From: Salinivenus lutea
Lineage (GTDB): Bacteria; Bacteroidota; Rhodothermia; Rhodothermales; Salinibacteraceae
Direction of reading: 5' to 3'
DNA length: 34,966 nt
Assembly: GCA_002894685.1 (NCBI GenBank)
Contig: NCRC01000034.1
Span: 1-34,966, forward strand
This document shows, piece by piece, positions 1 to 8,970 of the stretch. The position numbers and the translations under genes were made by a program. The notes below the pieces were generated by a model. That model did no database searches. It was not told the origin of the DNA and saw only the letters and a list, made by a program, of their open reading frames with translations. The stretch's first letter is position 1, and each line of letters opens with the position of its first letter.

Positions 1-245
1 GCGACGGCACGGAGCGCAGCACGACTCGTCATGGGCAGTCGGGGCGGGGTTGATCGGGGGAGGAGACGGGGTGTGTTCTGTCGCCTCCACGACACGGCCG
101 GACGGCCCCTTTGTTGGCGGGCCGTCGGCGGATCGGCGGTCTCACGCGACGAATCGCCACCCGCCGCCGCTCCGACGGCTCCGCACACAGTTACACACTC
201 CAACGCCCGGAGCCCACACGCCGGCCCGCGGCGGCCCGGACGCGG
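1..245. other. Flanking sequence without a convincing gene
   Basis: I see no supported gene here. A minus-strand ATG at 30-32 opens a short frame (MTSRAALRAV...) that runs off the left edge. It could be the first codons of a leftward gene, but ten codons cannot be judged. The other open frames are short, GC-rich and without recognisable motifs. Confidence 0.3.
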
Positions 246-542
246 CTACTGAATTTCCCAGCCGGTCTGCCGCAGGGTGAGGGTCTCGCCCCCGATCTGG
301 ACCTCAATCTCCTCGGCCCCGTCGAGATCGACCGGGGCCTCTTGCAGGGCCCCGACGAGGGCCCCTTCGGGCGCACGCCGGAAGTTGTGCGCGGCCACCT
401 CGATCCGGAGCTCCCGAACCGTTCCGTCGTCAAACTGAACCGTGGCCCGGGCCTCCAGAAACTCGCCGGTCCCGGCCGAACCGCCGCGGCGCCCCTCCGG
501 ACTCGCCCCGCCGCCCAGGTTCTCGATCTCGTCGCTGCTCAT
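246..542 (-). CDS. Small acidic hypothetical protein (98 aa)
   Basis: I do not recognise this protein. The ATG at 542 opens MSSDEIENLGGG; the frame stays open further upstream, but that extension is arginine/alanine-rich and looks non-coding. After a glycine-rich, probably disordered N-terminus (residues 1-30), the chain alternates short strand-like segments (ARATVQFDDGTV, LRIEVAAHNF, EIEVQIGGETLTL) with acidic residues, which suggests a small beta-rich soluble domain. No signal peptide or membrane segment is seen. It is divergent from the histidine kinase gene, with about 420 bp between them, and no functional link is visible. Confidence 0.55.
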   Translation of the reverse strand: MSSDEIENLGGGASPEGRRGGSAGTGEFLEARATVQFDDGTVRELRIEVAAHNFRRAPEGALVGALQEAPVDLDGAEEIEVQIGGETLTLRQTGWEIQ

Positions 543-964
543 AGCGCGTCGGACGTGTGTGGAGAAGAATCCAGTGCCAAATGCTCCGTGCCCGGCCGCC
601 GGCGCGGCGACCCAGACCATCCGTATGCGGCGGAGCCGTGTGGGTTCGGCCGCCGGCCTCGGGTCGCGCCGCAGGCGTGCGGACGCGGGATGGAGCGCGG
701 CGCACCGGACGCTCGACGTCCTCCTCCTGCCCCCCGTTCGTCACGCCTCCACGTCCGACGGCAACCCCTCGCGGGGCCGCATGATCTCATCGCCCATCCG
801 GGGCAAACGGCCGCGCCTTGACCTTTCTGCTTCCGGCAGATACTATTGGATAGTTGGAAGAGTCGTCTGCCCCGATGTCCTCCGACTCGTCGTTGGCGCA
901 CCGGACCGTCAGCGCGTCGCCCCTTTGCGGCCTTTTCGACAGAAGCGTCTCCAGGCCTGGCCCC
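543..964. other. Divergent intergenic region upstream of the histidine kinase
   Basis: This 422-bp gap separates the small hypothetical (leftward) from the sensor kinase (rightward). The only element I can support is the sigma70-like promoter at 818-846. No RNA gene or mobile-element remnant is recognisable. The kinase frame is open into this region, with a TTG at 854 and an ATG at 875, so up to 110 bp of it could be translated. Confidence 0.4.
818..846 (+). promoter_or_regulatory. Candidate sigma70-type promoter for the histidine kinase
   Basis: TTGACC (818-823) is followed after exactly 17 bp by TACTAT (841-846). The -35 matches 5 of 6 consensus bases and the -10 matches 4 of 6. Transcription would begin near 853, giving a leader of about 110 nt to ATG 965 or about 20 nt to ATG 875. 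This is pattern-based only. Confidence 0.4.
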
Positions 965-2704
965 ATGACGGACGTTGGCTACCTTCTTGCCCTCGGCCTC
1001 GCGTGTGCGTTCGGGCTCGGGGCCGCTGGGAGGACCGCCCGTCGCCGGCACGCCCCCGGCGCCCGCCCCCTCATCGGCACCGCCCTCGCCTCGGTGGTCT
1101 GGGCCGGCGGCACCATCGGCCTCGTCCTCGCCGACACCCCGACGGCCAAGCTCCGCTGGCTGCAAGGGGCGTACCTCGGCATGGTCGCTGCCCCCATCAC
1201 GTTTGCCTGGTTTGCGCTCGAATACACCCGCGGGCGGCCCCGCGTGGAGCGCTGGGTCCTCGGCGGGCTGTGGGCGGGCGGGGGCCTGACGCTGCTCCTC
1301 GTGTGGACGAACCCCCTCCACCACCGCTACTGGACCACCATCCGGTACGGGGCCGACGTGCCGTCCGGCCTCCACACCGTCCCGGCCGCGGGCTTCTGGG
1401 GCTTCGTCGTGTTCACGTACGCGCTGCTCCTGCTTGGCTCCGTGCTGCTGGTGCGCTACGCCCTTACGGCGCCCGACCTGTACCGCACGCAGAGCGCCGC
1501 CCTGCTTGGGGCCGTCGCCGTGCCCTGGGCCGCCAACGTGCCGCACGTGCTCCAGTGGATGCCCGCCGACTACACGCCGGTCGCCCTGGCCGCCTCGACC
1601 GGGCTCCTGTGCGTCGCGCTGGCCCGCTACCGCCTGACCGACCTCAGCCCGGTCGCCCTGCGCACGGTGTTCGAGAGCATCTCGACCGGGGTGCTGATCG
1701 TGGACCGGGAGGGGCGCGTGGTGGACGCCAACGCCGCGGCCCAGGACCTGCTCGGCCTGGCGGGCGACGGCATCGGGGCCTCGCTCGACGCCCTCGTGGC
1801 GGACGCAACCCTGCTCGACCGCCTCTGCGACGCGGGGCCCGACCAGCCGCTCCTTGTGACCGGGGACGAGTTGATTCGCCACCGTCCGCCCTCGGCCCCC
1901 GACCCCCAGTACTTTGAGGTGCGCGGCACCCCCATCCGGCCCGCCCCGGGGCCCGCAACGGGCCGCCTCATCGTGCTCACCGACATCACCGAACGGGAGC
2001 GGCAGCGCCAGCGCCTCAAACGCAAAAACGCCCAGCTCGAAAAGTTTGCCTCGGTCGTGTCCCACGACCTCCGCAACCCGCTCAACGTCGCCGTCGGCCA
2101 CCTCTCCATTGTGCAGGACGCCCTGCCCGACGCCCCCGACGGCCCGCTGGGCATGTCCCTGCCCCGGGTGCGGCGCGCCCTCGAGCGCATGGAGACGCTC
2201 ATCGACGACCTGCTCACGCTGGCCGCCGACGGGGCCGAGATCACCGACCCCGAGCCCGTCGCCCTGGACGCCGTGGCCACCGACGCCTGGGAGACCGTCG
2301 ACACCCAGGACGCCACCCTCGCCCTGCAGGCCGACGGCACGATCTACGCCGACCGCTCCCGCCTGCACCAGCTCCTCGAAAACCTCTTCTACAACGCCAT
2401 CGTGCACGGCCGCCCCGCGGGCACCGTTACCGTCGGCGACCGGACGGACGGCTTCTACGTGGCCGACGACGGCCCCGGCTTTCCCGACGCGTCCCCGGAC
2501 GCCCTGCTCAGCGTCGGCTACACCACCCGCGAGGACGGCACGGGCTTTGGCCTGGGGATCGTCCGCGAGATTGCCGAGGCCCACGGCTGGTCGCTGGCGC
2601 TCGGGGCGAGCGCAACCGGCGGGGCCCGGGTCGACATTACGGGCGTCGACCGCCCCGACGCTCCTCCCGACGCCTCCGCGTCGGCCGCCCCGGGGGCCTC
2701 CTGA
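965..2704 (+). CDS. 7TM-PAS sensor histidine kinase, haloarchaeal-like
   Basis: Membrane sensor kinase of 579 aa from ATG 965. Residues 1 to about 215 hold about seven hydrophobic segments, with the HHRYWTT element typical of the histidine-kinase N-terminal 7TM region. A PAS-like domain follows (about 234-340, starting SISTGVLIVDREG). HisKA carries the phospho-acceptor in VSHDLRNPLN (H367). HATPase_c shows the N box (FYNAIVHG, N477), G1 (DDGPGFP, D502) and G2 (GTGFGLGIV, 525-533). It should autophosphorylate and pass phosphate to a regulator not present in this window. The C-terminal half closely follows the style of haloarchaeal kinases (GFYVADDGPGFP, EAHGWSL), suggesting interdomain transfer. 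ATG 875 and TTG 854 are alternative starts; 965 is chosen because the first membrane helix begins there. Confidence 0.88.
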   Translation: MTDVGYLLALGLACAFGLGAAGRTARRRHAPGARPLIGTALASVVWAGGTIGLVLADTPTAKLRWLQGAYLGMVAAPITFAWFALEYTRGRPRVERWVLGGLWAGGGLTLLLVWTNPLHHRYWTTIRYGADVPSGLHTVPAAGFWGFVVFTYALLLLGSVLLVRYALTAPDLYRTQSAALLGAVAVPWAANVPHVLQWMPADYTPVALAASTGLLCVALARYRLTDLSPVALRTVFESISTGVLIVDREGRVVDANAAAQDLLGLAGDGIGASLDALVADATLLDRLCDAGPDQPLLVTGDELIRHRPPSAPDPQYFEVRGTPIRPAPGPATGRLIVLTDITERERQRQRLKRKNAQLEKFASVVSHDLRNPLNVAVGHLSIVQDALPDAPDGPLGMSLPRVRRALERMETLIDDLLTLAADGAEITDPEPVALDAVATDAWETVDTQDATLALQADGTIYADRSRLHQLLENLFYNAIVHGRPAGTVTVGDRTDGFYVADDGPGFPDASPDALLSVGYTTREDGTGFGLGIVREIAEAHGWSLALGASATGGARVDITGVDRPDAPPDASASAAPGAS

Positions 2705-2877
2705 ACGCGCCGCCCCTCCCGTCTGTGTATCTCGGGCCGGGCCGGCGTGAACTCCCCCCGGCGCTTGTCGTTGTCCTCTCCTGTTTTTCCTGTGTTCTCC
2801 CGGCGCCGGGCCCTTGCCCTTCTTGTCCCGGTGCCTCGGCCTCTCGGTGACTTCCTCTCTGAGTCCCCCCTCTCCCC

Positions 2878-3393
2878 ATGTCGTCCTCCGCCCCCACGTG
2901 GCGCGTCTTTTACACCCGGGCCCGCGCCGAAAAGAAATGCGAAACACGCCTGCAGCGGCACGCGATCGAGGTCCTCGTGCCCAAGAAGACCGAGATCCGG
3001 CAGTGGTCCGACCGCAAGAAAGAGGTGACCGTGCCGCTCTTTCGGAACTACCTCTTTGCGCGGGTCGACGAAAAGGATCGCCTGCGCACCCTCAAGACGA
3101 ACGGCATCGTGCGGTGCGTGCACTTCAACGGCGAGCCGGCCCGCCTCCGCCCCGAAACAATCGAACAGCTGAAGACGACCCAGAACGCCCCCGACCGCCT
3201 CTCGGTGGCCGACCTGCGCCCGCCCGTGGGCGAGACCGTCACGATCACCGACGGGCCCCTCCAGGGCCTCACGGGCGAGGTGCAGGAGCACCGCGGCAAA
3301 ACCTACCTGCTGGTCCGCGTCGACGCCATTCGGCAGGCCGTGAAGGTGGAGGTGCCCGCCGACTGGGTGACGCCCGATCCGTCCGCCGCCTGA
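2878..3393 (+). CDS. NusG/UpxY-like transcription antiterminator
   Basis: A 171-aa NusG-type protein. Residues 8-105 form the NGN domain (WRVFYTRARAEKKCETRL, then VPLFRNYLFARVD). A KOW-like segment lies near 118-155 (VGETVTITDGPLQGLTGEV). The length and the KKEVTVPLFRNYLF signature fit the UpxY/RfaH-like specialised paralogues that let RNA polymerase read through long capsule operons in Bacteroidota. It lies 54 bp before the Wzi-like gene and near, but on the opposite strand from, the exopolysaccharide operon. A trans role on that operon is inference. ATG 2878 directly precedes the domain; no clear Shine-Dalgarno is seen. Confidence 0.85.
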   Translation: MSSSAPTWRVFYTRARAEKKCETRLQRHAIEVLVPKKTEIRQWSDRKKEVTVPLFRNYLFARVDEKDRLRTLKTNGIVRCVHFNGEPARLRPETIEQLKTTQNAPDRLSVADLRPPVGETVTITDGPLQGLTGEVQEHRGKTYLLVRVDAIRQAVKVEVPADWVTPDPSAA

Positions 3394-3447
3394 TCCGTAC
3401 GCCCCCGACCGCGTGCTCCCGAACGTCCGATCATCTGTCGCCTCGCA

Positions 3448-5007
3448 ATGCCGTTCCTCCGCTTGGCCCTGTTTCGACTCGTCCGTCCGTCCACCGCGCC
3501 ACGTTCGACCGGCCCCCGAAACCGGCGCGTCTGCTCCGCGCAGGGGGCCTGTTCTGCAGGGGGGCGCGTGGTTCTCTTGATCGCCCTCGTGTGCGGGCTG
3601 GTGGCCGGCAGCCTCCGCCCCGCCTCCGCCCAGGGGCGTTCCGATTCTCTCCGGGCGACCACCACACTGTACGGGGCCGGCGGCAGCGGGGGATCCCTCC
3701 CCTTCTGGCTGGCCGCCAACCAGCACGGCACCGTCGACCCGACCTCCGCCAACGTGGGCGTGCGGGCGGGGCTCCACCGCCCCTTCACCGAGCCCTCCGG
3801 GCTCGACTACGCCTTCGGCGCCGAGCTGCTCGGACGGGCGTCCCAGCACAGCACCGCCACGCTCCATGAGCTCTACGGCCGGCTCCAGTACTGGAAGCTC
3901 CGGCTCACCGTGGGGCGGAAGGAGCAGAGCATCGGCCGCGTCGACTCCAGCCTCTCCCTCGGCTCGGTGACGCGGAGCCGGAATACGTCCCCGCTTCCCC
4001 GCGTGAGTCTCTCGTCGAACGGCTACGTGACGGTGCCGGGCACCCACGACGGGCTGGGGGTGAAGGGCTACTTCGCGTACGGCCAACTTGAATCGGACCG
4101 CTTCGTGGAGGACGCCCTTGTCCACGAAAAGTACCTGTACTTCCGCCTCCTGCCCCCGGAGTTTCCGGTCAACGGGTACGTGGGCATGGCCCACCACGCG
4201 CAGTGGGGAGGCACGAGCCCCCTCGACGGGCCCCGGGACGCCTCGTTCGGGCAGGGGGTCAACGTGGCGTTCGGCGGCGACGTGCTTGCCCGGGGGAGCT
4301 TCGACTCCTCGACCAACGCCGTCGGGGCCAACCACCTGGCCATGTACGACGTGAGCCTGAGCGTGACCCTCGGCGGGCTGCGCGGCCGGGCCTACCGGCA
4401 ATTTTACCACGAGGACACGGCGAGCTTTCGATTTCGAAATCCCTGGGACGGCCTCTGGGGCGTCAGCCTGCGACGAGATGCCTCGGAGGCCCTCGTGACC
4501 GGGATTCTCTGGGAGCACCTGCGGATGACGCGGCACAACGCGAAGTTCAGCGAAGGCCAGGAGCGGGGGGCGGATACCTACTACAACCACTCCCTCTACC
4601 ACGGCGGGTGGACCTACCAGGGGCAGACGCTGGGCACGCCCCTCCTCACGCCCGCCCGCCTCACCCCGGGCTTCGACGACGCCATCCCCGGCATCGGCAA
4701 CAACATTGTGGTGGCCCAGCACGTGGGCCTCGAAGGCCACCTCGGGGCGGGGCTCTCCTACACCCTCCTGAGCACCTACAGCCGCAATTACGGCGCACAG
4801 GGCGTGTGCCAGAGTGCCGACTGCACGCGTCGGGGCGACGAACGCACGGACCGGCGGGATCAGTGGTCGTTTCGGGTGGACGTCCGCGGCCCCCTCTCGC
4901 CCCAATACAACCTGCGGTTTCGCGTGTCCGCGGCCCTCGACACCGGCGAGCTGTACCGGGAGCGCGTCGGAGGGGCGTTCGCCCTCATATGGGACGGGGC
5001 CCTGTAG
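3448..5007 (+). CDS. Wzi-family capsule assembly protein, outer-membrane beta-barrel
   Basis: A 519-aa protein of the capsule-assembly Wzi family. It has a hydrophobic Sec signal (VVLLIALVCGLVAG) ending at an ASA-Q cleavage-like site. The rest is strand-rich and aromatic, with family-like stretches such as LPFWLAANQHGTVD, LTVGRKEQSIG, GRAYRQFYHEDT and WSFRVDVRGPLSPQYNLRF, and it ends in a short aromatic strand (FALIWDGAL). In the family, Wzi is a lectin-like barrel that holds capsule at the cell surface. ATG 3448 puts about 40 residues before the signal; GTG 3568 would start directly at the signal peptide and is a plausible alternative. It is co-oriented with the UpxY-like gene and convergent with the epimerase. 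Confidence 0.8.
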   Translation: MPFLRLALFRLVRPSTAPRSTGPRNRRVCSAQGACSAGGRVVLLIALVCGLVAGSLRPASAQGRSDSLRATTTLYGAGGSGGSLPFWLAANQHGTVDPTSANVGVRAGLHRPFTEPSGLDYAFGAELLGRASQHSTATLHELYGRLQYWKLRLTVGRKEQSIGRVDSSLSLGSVTRSRNTSPLPRVSLSSNGYVTVPGTHDGLGVKGYFAYGQLESDRFVEDALVHEKYLYFRLLPPEFPVNGYVGMAHHAQWGGTSPLDGPRDASFGQGVNVAFGGDVLARGSFDSSTNAVGANHLAMYDVSLSVTLGGLRGRAYRQFYHEDTASFRFRNPWDGLWGVSLRRDASEALVTGILWEHLRMTRHNAKFSEGQERGADTYYNHSLYHGGWTYQGQTLGTPLLTPARLTPGFDDAIPGIGNNIVVAQHVGLEGHLGAGLSYTLLSTYSRNYGAQGVCQSADCTRRGDERTDRRDQWSFRVDVRGPLSPQYNLRFRVSAALDTGELYRERVGGAFALIWDGAL

Positions 5008-5048
5008 CCCGTCGGCCGACCGCTCCTCTCGTCGCGGACCGCAGCGGA

Positions 5049-5984
5049 TTAGCGTGTCTCGGCCGTCTGCCGGGCATCGAACCAGTCGACGGTCCGCTGC
5101 AGCCCGTCGTCCAGGTCCACCCGCGGTGCCCAGCCCAGCTCGTCCGTCGTGTGCTCGTGGCCGAGGACGCTGCGCTGTTGCTCGCCGGGCTTGGCCGGCC
5201 CATGTCGTTCTTTGACGTCGCATTCCGTCGCCGCCCGCAGAATGCGGAACAGCTCATTGACGCTCGTTTCCCGCCCCGTTCCTACGTTAAACACGCCGCT
5301 CCCCTCGTAGGCAAGGGCCGCCCGGTTGGCCCGTACCACGTCGCGCACAAACACATAGTCGCGCGTTTGCTCCCCGTCCCCGTAAATCACCGGCTGGCCG
5401 CCCGTCAGCATCTCATTTGCAAAAATCGCCACGACACCGGCCTCCCCGTGCGGGTTTTGCCGCGGGCCGTACACATTGGCGTACCGGAGCGAGACCGTCT
5501 CCACGTCGTATTGCTCGCGGTAGAAATGGAGGTACTTCTCCCCCGCCAGCTTGGCCACGCCGTACGGCGACACCGGCCGAAGGGGGTGATCGAGGGTCTG
5601 CGGGACCTGCTCGGGCTCCCCGTAAATCGCCCCGCCGGTCGAGGCAAAAATGACTTTTTCCAATCCGTTCTCGACCCCGGCCTCCATCACGTTCAGCAGG
5701 CCCCCAAGGTTCACCTCGGCATCGAACCGGGGGTCCTCGACGGATTTGCGCACGTCCATCTGTGCGGCGTGGTGAACGAGCACGTCGTATTCGTGCTCGG
5801 CCACAAGCTCCGACGCGGCGTCCGAGCGAATGTCGTGCTCAAAGAAGGACGCCGCCGCGGGCACTTTCCACCGGCGTCCCGTCGACAGGTTGTCCAACAC
5901 GTGCACGTCGTGGCCGTCGTCAAGGAGGGCATCGGCTACGTGCGAGCCAATAAATCCGGCCCCGCCAGTCACAAGGATGGTCAT
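5049..5984 (-). CDS. NAD-dependent UDP-sugar 4-epimerase-like (extended SDR)
   Basis: A 311-aa extended short-chain dehydrogenase/reductase. The Rossmann motif GGAGFIG is at residues 7-13, an acidic NAD-ribose residue at D31 in LDNLSTG, the catalytic Ser/Thr in FASTGGA (115-116), and YxxxK at Y141/K145. The family members it most resembles interconvert UDP-glucose/UDP-galactose or their N-acetyl or uronic forms; the exact substrate cannot be fixed from motifs. ATG 5984 is chosen because it opens MTILVTGG; the open frame upstream is low-quality. It is the last gene of the leftward exopolysaccharide operon, 95 bp after the initiating transferase, and could supply the first or a branch sugar. 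Confidence 0.88.
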   Translation of the reverse strand: MTILVTGGAGFIGSHVADALLDDGHDVHVLDNLSTGRRWKVPAAASFFEHDIRSDAASELVAEHEYDVLVHHAAQMDVRKSVEDPRFDAEVNLGGLLNVMEAGVENGLEKVIFASTGGAIYGEPEQVPQTLDHPLRPVSPYGVAKLAGEKYLHFYREQYDVETVSLRYANVYGPRQNPHGEAGVVAIFANEMLTGGQPVIYGDGEQTRDYVFVRDVVRANRAALAYEGSGVFNVGTGRETSVNELFRILRAATECDVKERHGPAKPGEQQRSVLGHEHTTDELGWAPRVDLDDGLQRTVDWFDARQTAETR

Positions 5985-6079
5985 GAACGAAAGGGGTTTT
6001 GAATAGAATCGGGAGGAGGTGAATGGAGGGCGGGAATGCGTACCGCCGGAGGGGCCCCTGGCCCGGGCGCCCAACCGGA

Positions 6080-7444
6080 CTACCGGGCGCCAAATCCCGT
6101 CAGAATCGTTTTTACCGTCAAGTAGACAATCAGAAGGTCCAGGGTCACCGACTGGTGCTTTACGTAGTAGAGGTCGTGCTCCAACTTCCGTCGGGTTTCG
6201 TCTTCATCGGCGGCGTATCCGTGGAGTACCTGCGCCCATCCCGTGATGCCGGGTCGCACCAGATGGCGGTACTCGTAGAGGGAAATTTCTTCGGAAAAGT
6301 CCTCTGCGAGGCCCACCTGTTCGGGCCGAGGGCCAATCAGACTCATTTCCCCCTTCAGCACGTTCCAGAACTGGGGCAGCTCGTCGATGCGGAGCTTCCG
6401 GATGATGCGCCCCACGGTCGTCACCCGATCGTCTCCCTCCTCCGCAAAGATATCGTCGTCCTCCCCCTCATTGCCGGCGTACATGCTCCGAAACTTCACC
6501 ATCTGAAACCGCTCGCCGTTGCGGCCGATGCGTTCCTGCCAGAACAGGAGGGGGCCTTTCGACTCCAGCCGGATTGCGAGGGCCGCCAGCGCCGCGACGG
6601 TGCCCGTGAGGGGGAGCGTACCCAGGACAATGAGCAGCTCCATCCCCCGCTTAACGTATGGGTAGTACCGTCGCTGGCGCACGTCGACGCTCCGCTTGCC
6701 CGACGCCCCCAGTAGGACGCGGGCCGTAAGAAGCTCGTAGAGATACCCGGCGTGGTACGTGGGGAGTCCCTTCATGCTGTAGTCCGCCAGCAACTCTTTA
6801 TACTCCGACAAGGACGTGTGGAGGTCCGTGACAATGCCGTCGAGCGTGCCTGACAGGAGCTGCTCTCGTGTTGTATTGGACACCTCCGGGATGGCCAGCA
6901 GCCGACTCGTCACCCCGCCGGGCAATACAACGAGCTGAGACATTCGGTACCGGTGCAGAGACTTGTCGGCAAGATACCACGCGATGCTACCGCCCGTCGC
7001 GACGAGGGCCAGGGTGTTGATGGGCGAGTAGGGCATCGTCGCCAGAACGAGCCCGACCGGCACCAGCGTGGTGCCGACGCTCACTAGCGCGCCTTCAAAC
7101 TGATTGAGAAAAGGAAACCGCTCGAAGGAGGAGCTCAGGCGCCAGGCCGTCAGGTACGCCACGGCCAGCAGGGCCATGACCGGCCATGCGCGCTGAAACA
7201 GTCCTAAGGAGAACTGTCCTTCAAGCGCCCAAATGGAGAGGCCCACAATCAACGGGAGGGCGGCCGCATGGAGCAGCTTCGACCAGACTTTTCGCGTCCG
7301 AATTACCCGGTCCGGAGGAAGTGGGACCGAGACTAAAACCGGACCTTCTTCGACGTCTCTCCCTAGATCCGGCTGGGAAAGAGATCTTGTTCGCGGTGAA
7401 TCGGTCGTTGGGGTACGCGTAGATACTGTTTCTAAGATTGGCAT
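6080..7444 (-). CDS. Initiating undecaprenyl-phosphate sugar-1-phosphate transferase
   Basis: A 454-aa WcaJ/PglC-type enzyme that transfers a sugar phosphate from a nucleotide sugar to undecaprenyl phosphate, the first membrane step of repeat-unit synthesis. Four hydrophobic segments (about 58-76, 87-104, 116-138, 143-160) are followed by a linker and the bacterial sugar transferase domain (262-454). That domain has the re-entrant helix (VKRGMELLIVLGTLPL), the MVKFRSM motif (316-321), the catalytic Asp-Glu pair in RIDELPQFWN (D354/E355), SLIGPRPE and RPGITGWAQV. ATG 7444 is preferred over TTG 7447. The sugar is not predictable. It is preceded by an unusually AT-rich 400-bp spacer. Confidence 0.9.
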   Translation of the reverse strand: MPILETVSTRTPTTDSPRTRSLSQPDLGRDVEEGPVLVSVPLPPDRVIRTRKVWSKLLHAAALPLIVGLSIWALEGQFSLGLFQRAWPVMALLAVAYLTAWRLSSSFERFPFLNQFEGALVSVGTTLVPVGLVLATMPYSPINTLALVATGGSIAWYLADKSLHRYRMSQLVVLPGGVTSRLLAIPEVSNTTREQLLSGTLDGIVTDLHTSLSEYKELLADYSMKGLPTYHAGYLYELLTARVLLGASGKRSVDVRQRRYYPYVKRGMELLIVLGTLPLTGTVAALAALAIRLESKGPLLFWQERIGRNGERFQMVKFRSMYAGNEGEDDDIFAEEGDDRVTTVGRIIRKLRIDELPQFWNVLKGEMSLIGPRPEQVGLAEDFSEEISLYEYRHLVRPGITGWAQVLHGYAADEDETRRKLEHDLYYVKHQSVTLDLLIVYLTVKTILTGFGAR

Positions 7445-7843
7445 CAATAGTTAATTTTAACCAAGAAAAGCCTACAAAAAAAGAGAGTTGTATCTTCAAA
7501 CAAAATACATGTGCCTATAAATTTACCCTTATAGACATAAACACTCTAAATTAAATTATTAATTTTTTGCCGGAAAGTATTTTTTCTCATTTTGAGAATA
7601 CACAAAGAGACTGTACAAGACGAGCACGCTGATCCGAAGGGGTCAGGATTTACAGTCCCTGGACCTGTTCCTGCGCTACCCCTCAGAGGAGGAATTCCTT
7701 CTGGTTATCCCTTTCTGCCTGCCCCTCGGCTGCCGAAAACTCGTTCTCCAATTCTCCGGACGCGGAACCGCTGGTAGCCTCCCAAGAAAGTGTTCTTTCC
7801 CCGGATGGCCTTCTTTGTTCAGGGGGAGATCCGGCAGGATGAG
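7445..7843. other. AT-rich intergenic spacer between gmd and the initiating transferase
   Basis: A 399-bp gap within a run of co-oriented genes. The half next to the transferase (about 7445-7605) is very AT-rich compared with its neighbours and holds two small dyads: 7515-7534, and a TTCTCA/TGAGAA pair with a 3-nt loop at 7584-7598. The other half (7606-7843) returns to high GC and contains an open plus-strand frame with no start codon and no family I recognise. It may house a separate promoter for the last two genes, or be an insertion scar. Confidence 0.4.
7515..7534. promoter_or_regulatory. CTATAA(N8)TTATAG dyad upstream of the initiating transferase
   Basis: A perfect 6-bp inverted repeat with an 8-nt spacer lies about 70 bp upstream of ATG 7444 in AT-rich DNA. 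This position fits an operator or promoter element. In AT-rich sequence such dyads also arise by chance, so this is weakly supported. Confidence 0.2.
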
Positions 7844-8968
7844 CTACACTTCTCGGTGATTTTCGACAACCCTCTCCTCGCGGGCTTCTTCCAGATCATG
7901 GTTGACCATCTCCTCCGCCATCTGCTCCAAGGAGGTGGACGGGGCCCACCCGAGCTCCTCCCGCGCCTTCTCGGCGTCACCCAGAAGCTGGTGCACCTCC
8001 GTGGGCCGATAGTAGCGCGGATCGACCTCGACAACACACTGTCCTGTGTTGGCGTCGTATCCCTTCTCATCCTCGTCTTCTCCCTCCCACACCAGCTCAA
8101 TCCCGGCCGCGGAAAACGCCATCTCGCAGAAGCGGCGGACCGTCGTTGTGCGGCCGGTGGCGAGCACGTAGTCGTCCGGGGTCGGCTGCTGAAGCATCTG
8201 CCACATGCCCTCTACGTAGTCGCGAGCGTGGCCCCAGTCACGCTCCGCGTCGAGATTGCCGAGATAGGTCTTCTCCTGCAGGCCCACCTTGATTCGAGCC
8301 GCCGCCCGCGTAATCTTACGGGTGACGAAGGTCTCGCCCCGGCGCGGGCTCTCGTGATTGAAGAGCACCCCGTTCGACGTATGAATGCCGTAGGCCTCCC
8401 GATAGTTGACGGTGATCCAGTAGGCGTAGAGCTTGGCCGCCGCGTACGGACTCCGCGGGTAAAAGGGCGTCTCTTCCGTCTGGGGCACCTCCTGCACCTT
8501 CCCGTACAGCTCCGAGGTGGAGGCCTGGTAGAAGCGGGTCTGATCGGCCAGGTCCAGAATCCGGATCGCCTCCAGGAGGCGCAGCGTCCCGAGCGCGTCG
8601 ACGTCCGCCGTGTACTCAGGGGTGTCGAAGGAGACCTGGACGTGGCTCTGCGCCGCGAGATTGTAAATCTCGTCCGGCTCAATTTCCTGGACGAGTCGAA
8701 TCAAGTTCGACGAGTCCGTCAGGTCTCCGTAGTGGAGGAAGAACCGAACGTCCTCTTCGTGGGGATCCTCGTAGAGGTGATCGATGCGCCCCGTGTTGAA
8801 CTGGCTCGACCGGCGCTTAAGGCCGTGTACCTCGTAGCCTTTGTCGAGCAGGAATTCAGAGAGATACGAACCGTCCTGTCCGGTCACACCGGTGATAAAA
8901 GCCACCGGTCTTCCATCGCCGTCACGGTGCTCAGGAATTTTGCTCGTGACTTCTTTATCGGTTGACAT
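7844..8968 (-). CDS. gmd: GDP-mannose 4,6-dehydratase
   Basis: A 374-aa Gmd that converts GDP-D-mannose to GDP-4-keto-6-deoxymannose, the precursor of GDP-L-fucose (or GDP-rhamnose). It shows [12 protein letters not shown] (NADP-binding TGxxGxxG, 26-33), [27 protein letters not shown], the catalytic Ser/Thr in ASTSELYG (S150/T151) and YxxxK at Y175/K179, then the family-typical [17 protein letters not shown] and [13 protein letters not shown]. Length and motifs are complete. About 20 extra N-terminal residues precede the Rossmann fold. Fcl lies upstream in the same direction, but the helix-bundle gene and its repeats are wedged between them. The heptad array starts 3 bp upstream of this ATG and so occupies its whole leader. 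Confidence 0.96.
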   Translation of the reverse strand: MSTDKEVTSKIPEHRDGDGRPVAFITGVTGQDGSYLSEFLLDKGYEVHGLKRRSSQFNTGRIDHLYEDPHEEDVRFFLHYGDLTDSSNLIRLVQEIEPDEIYNLAAQSHVQVSFDTPEYTADVDALGTLRLLEAIRILDLADQTRFYQASTSELYGKVQEVPQTEETPFYPRSPYAAAKLYAYWITVNYREAYGIHTSNGVLFNHESPRRGETFVTRKITRAAARIKVGLQEKTYLGNLDAERDWGHARDYVEGMWQMLQQPTPDDYVLATGRTTTVRRFCEMAFSAAGIELVWEGEDEDEKGYDANTGQCVVEVDPRYYRPTEVHQLLGDAEKAREELGWAPSTSLEQMAEEMVNHDLEEAREERVVENHREV

Positions 8969-8970
8969 AT

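Noticed and set aside
539-2947. Very long minus-strand open frame opposite the histidine kinase (and a similar one at 2518-5223)
   Set aside because: These arise from GC-rich codon bias in the real plus-strand genes; their translations are low-complexity (Gly/Arg/His/Val) without motifs.
5008-5048. Bidirectional terminator between the Wzi-like gene and the epimerase
   Set aside because: There is a GTCGGCCGAC palindrome but it has no loop and no T-run, so it is not a credible intrinsic terminator.
7584-7598. Intrinsic terminator for gmd
   Set aside because: The TTCTCA/TGAGAA stem is short, and on the gmd strand it is followed by A residues and not by a T-run.
7597-7850. Open plus-strand frame in the gmd-transferase spacer as a gene
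   Set aside because: It has no start codon, no family resemblance, and overlaps the end of gmd on the opposite strand.
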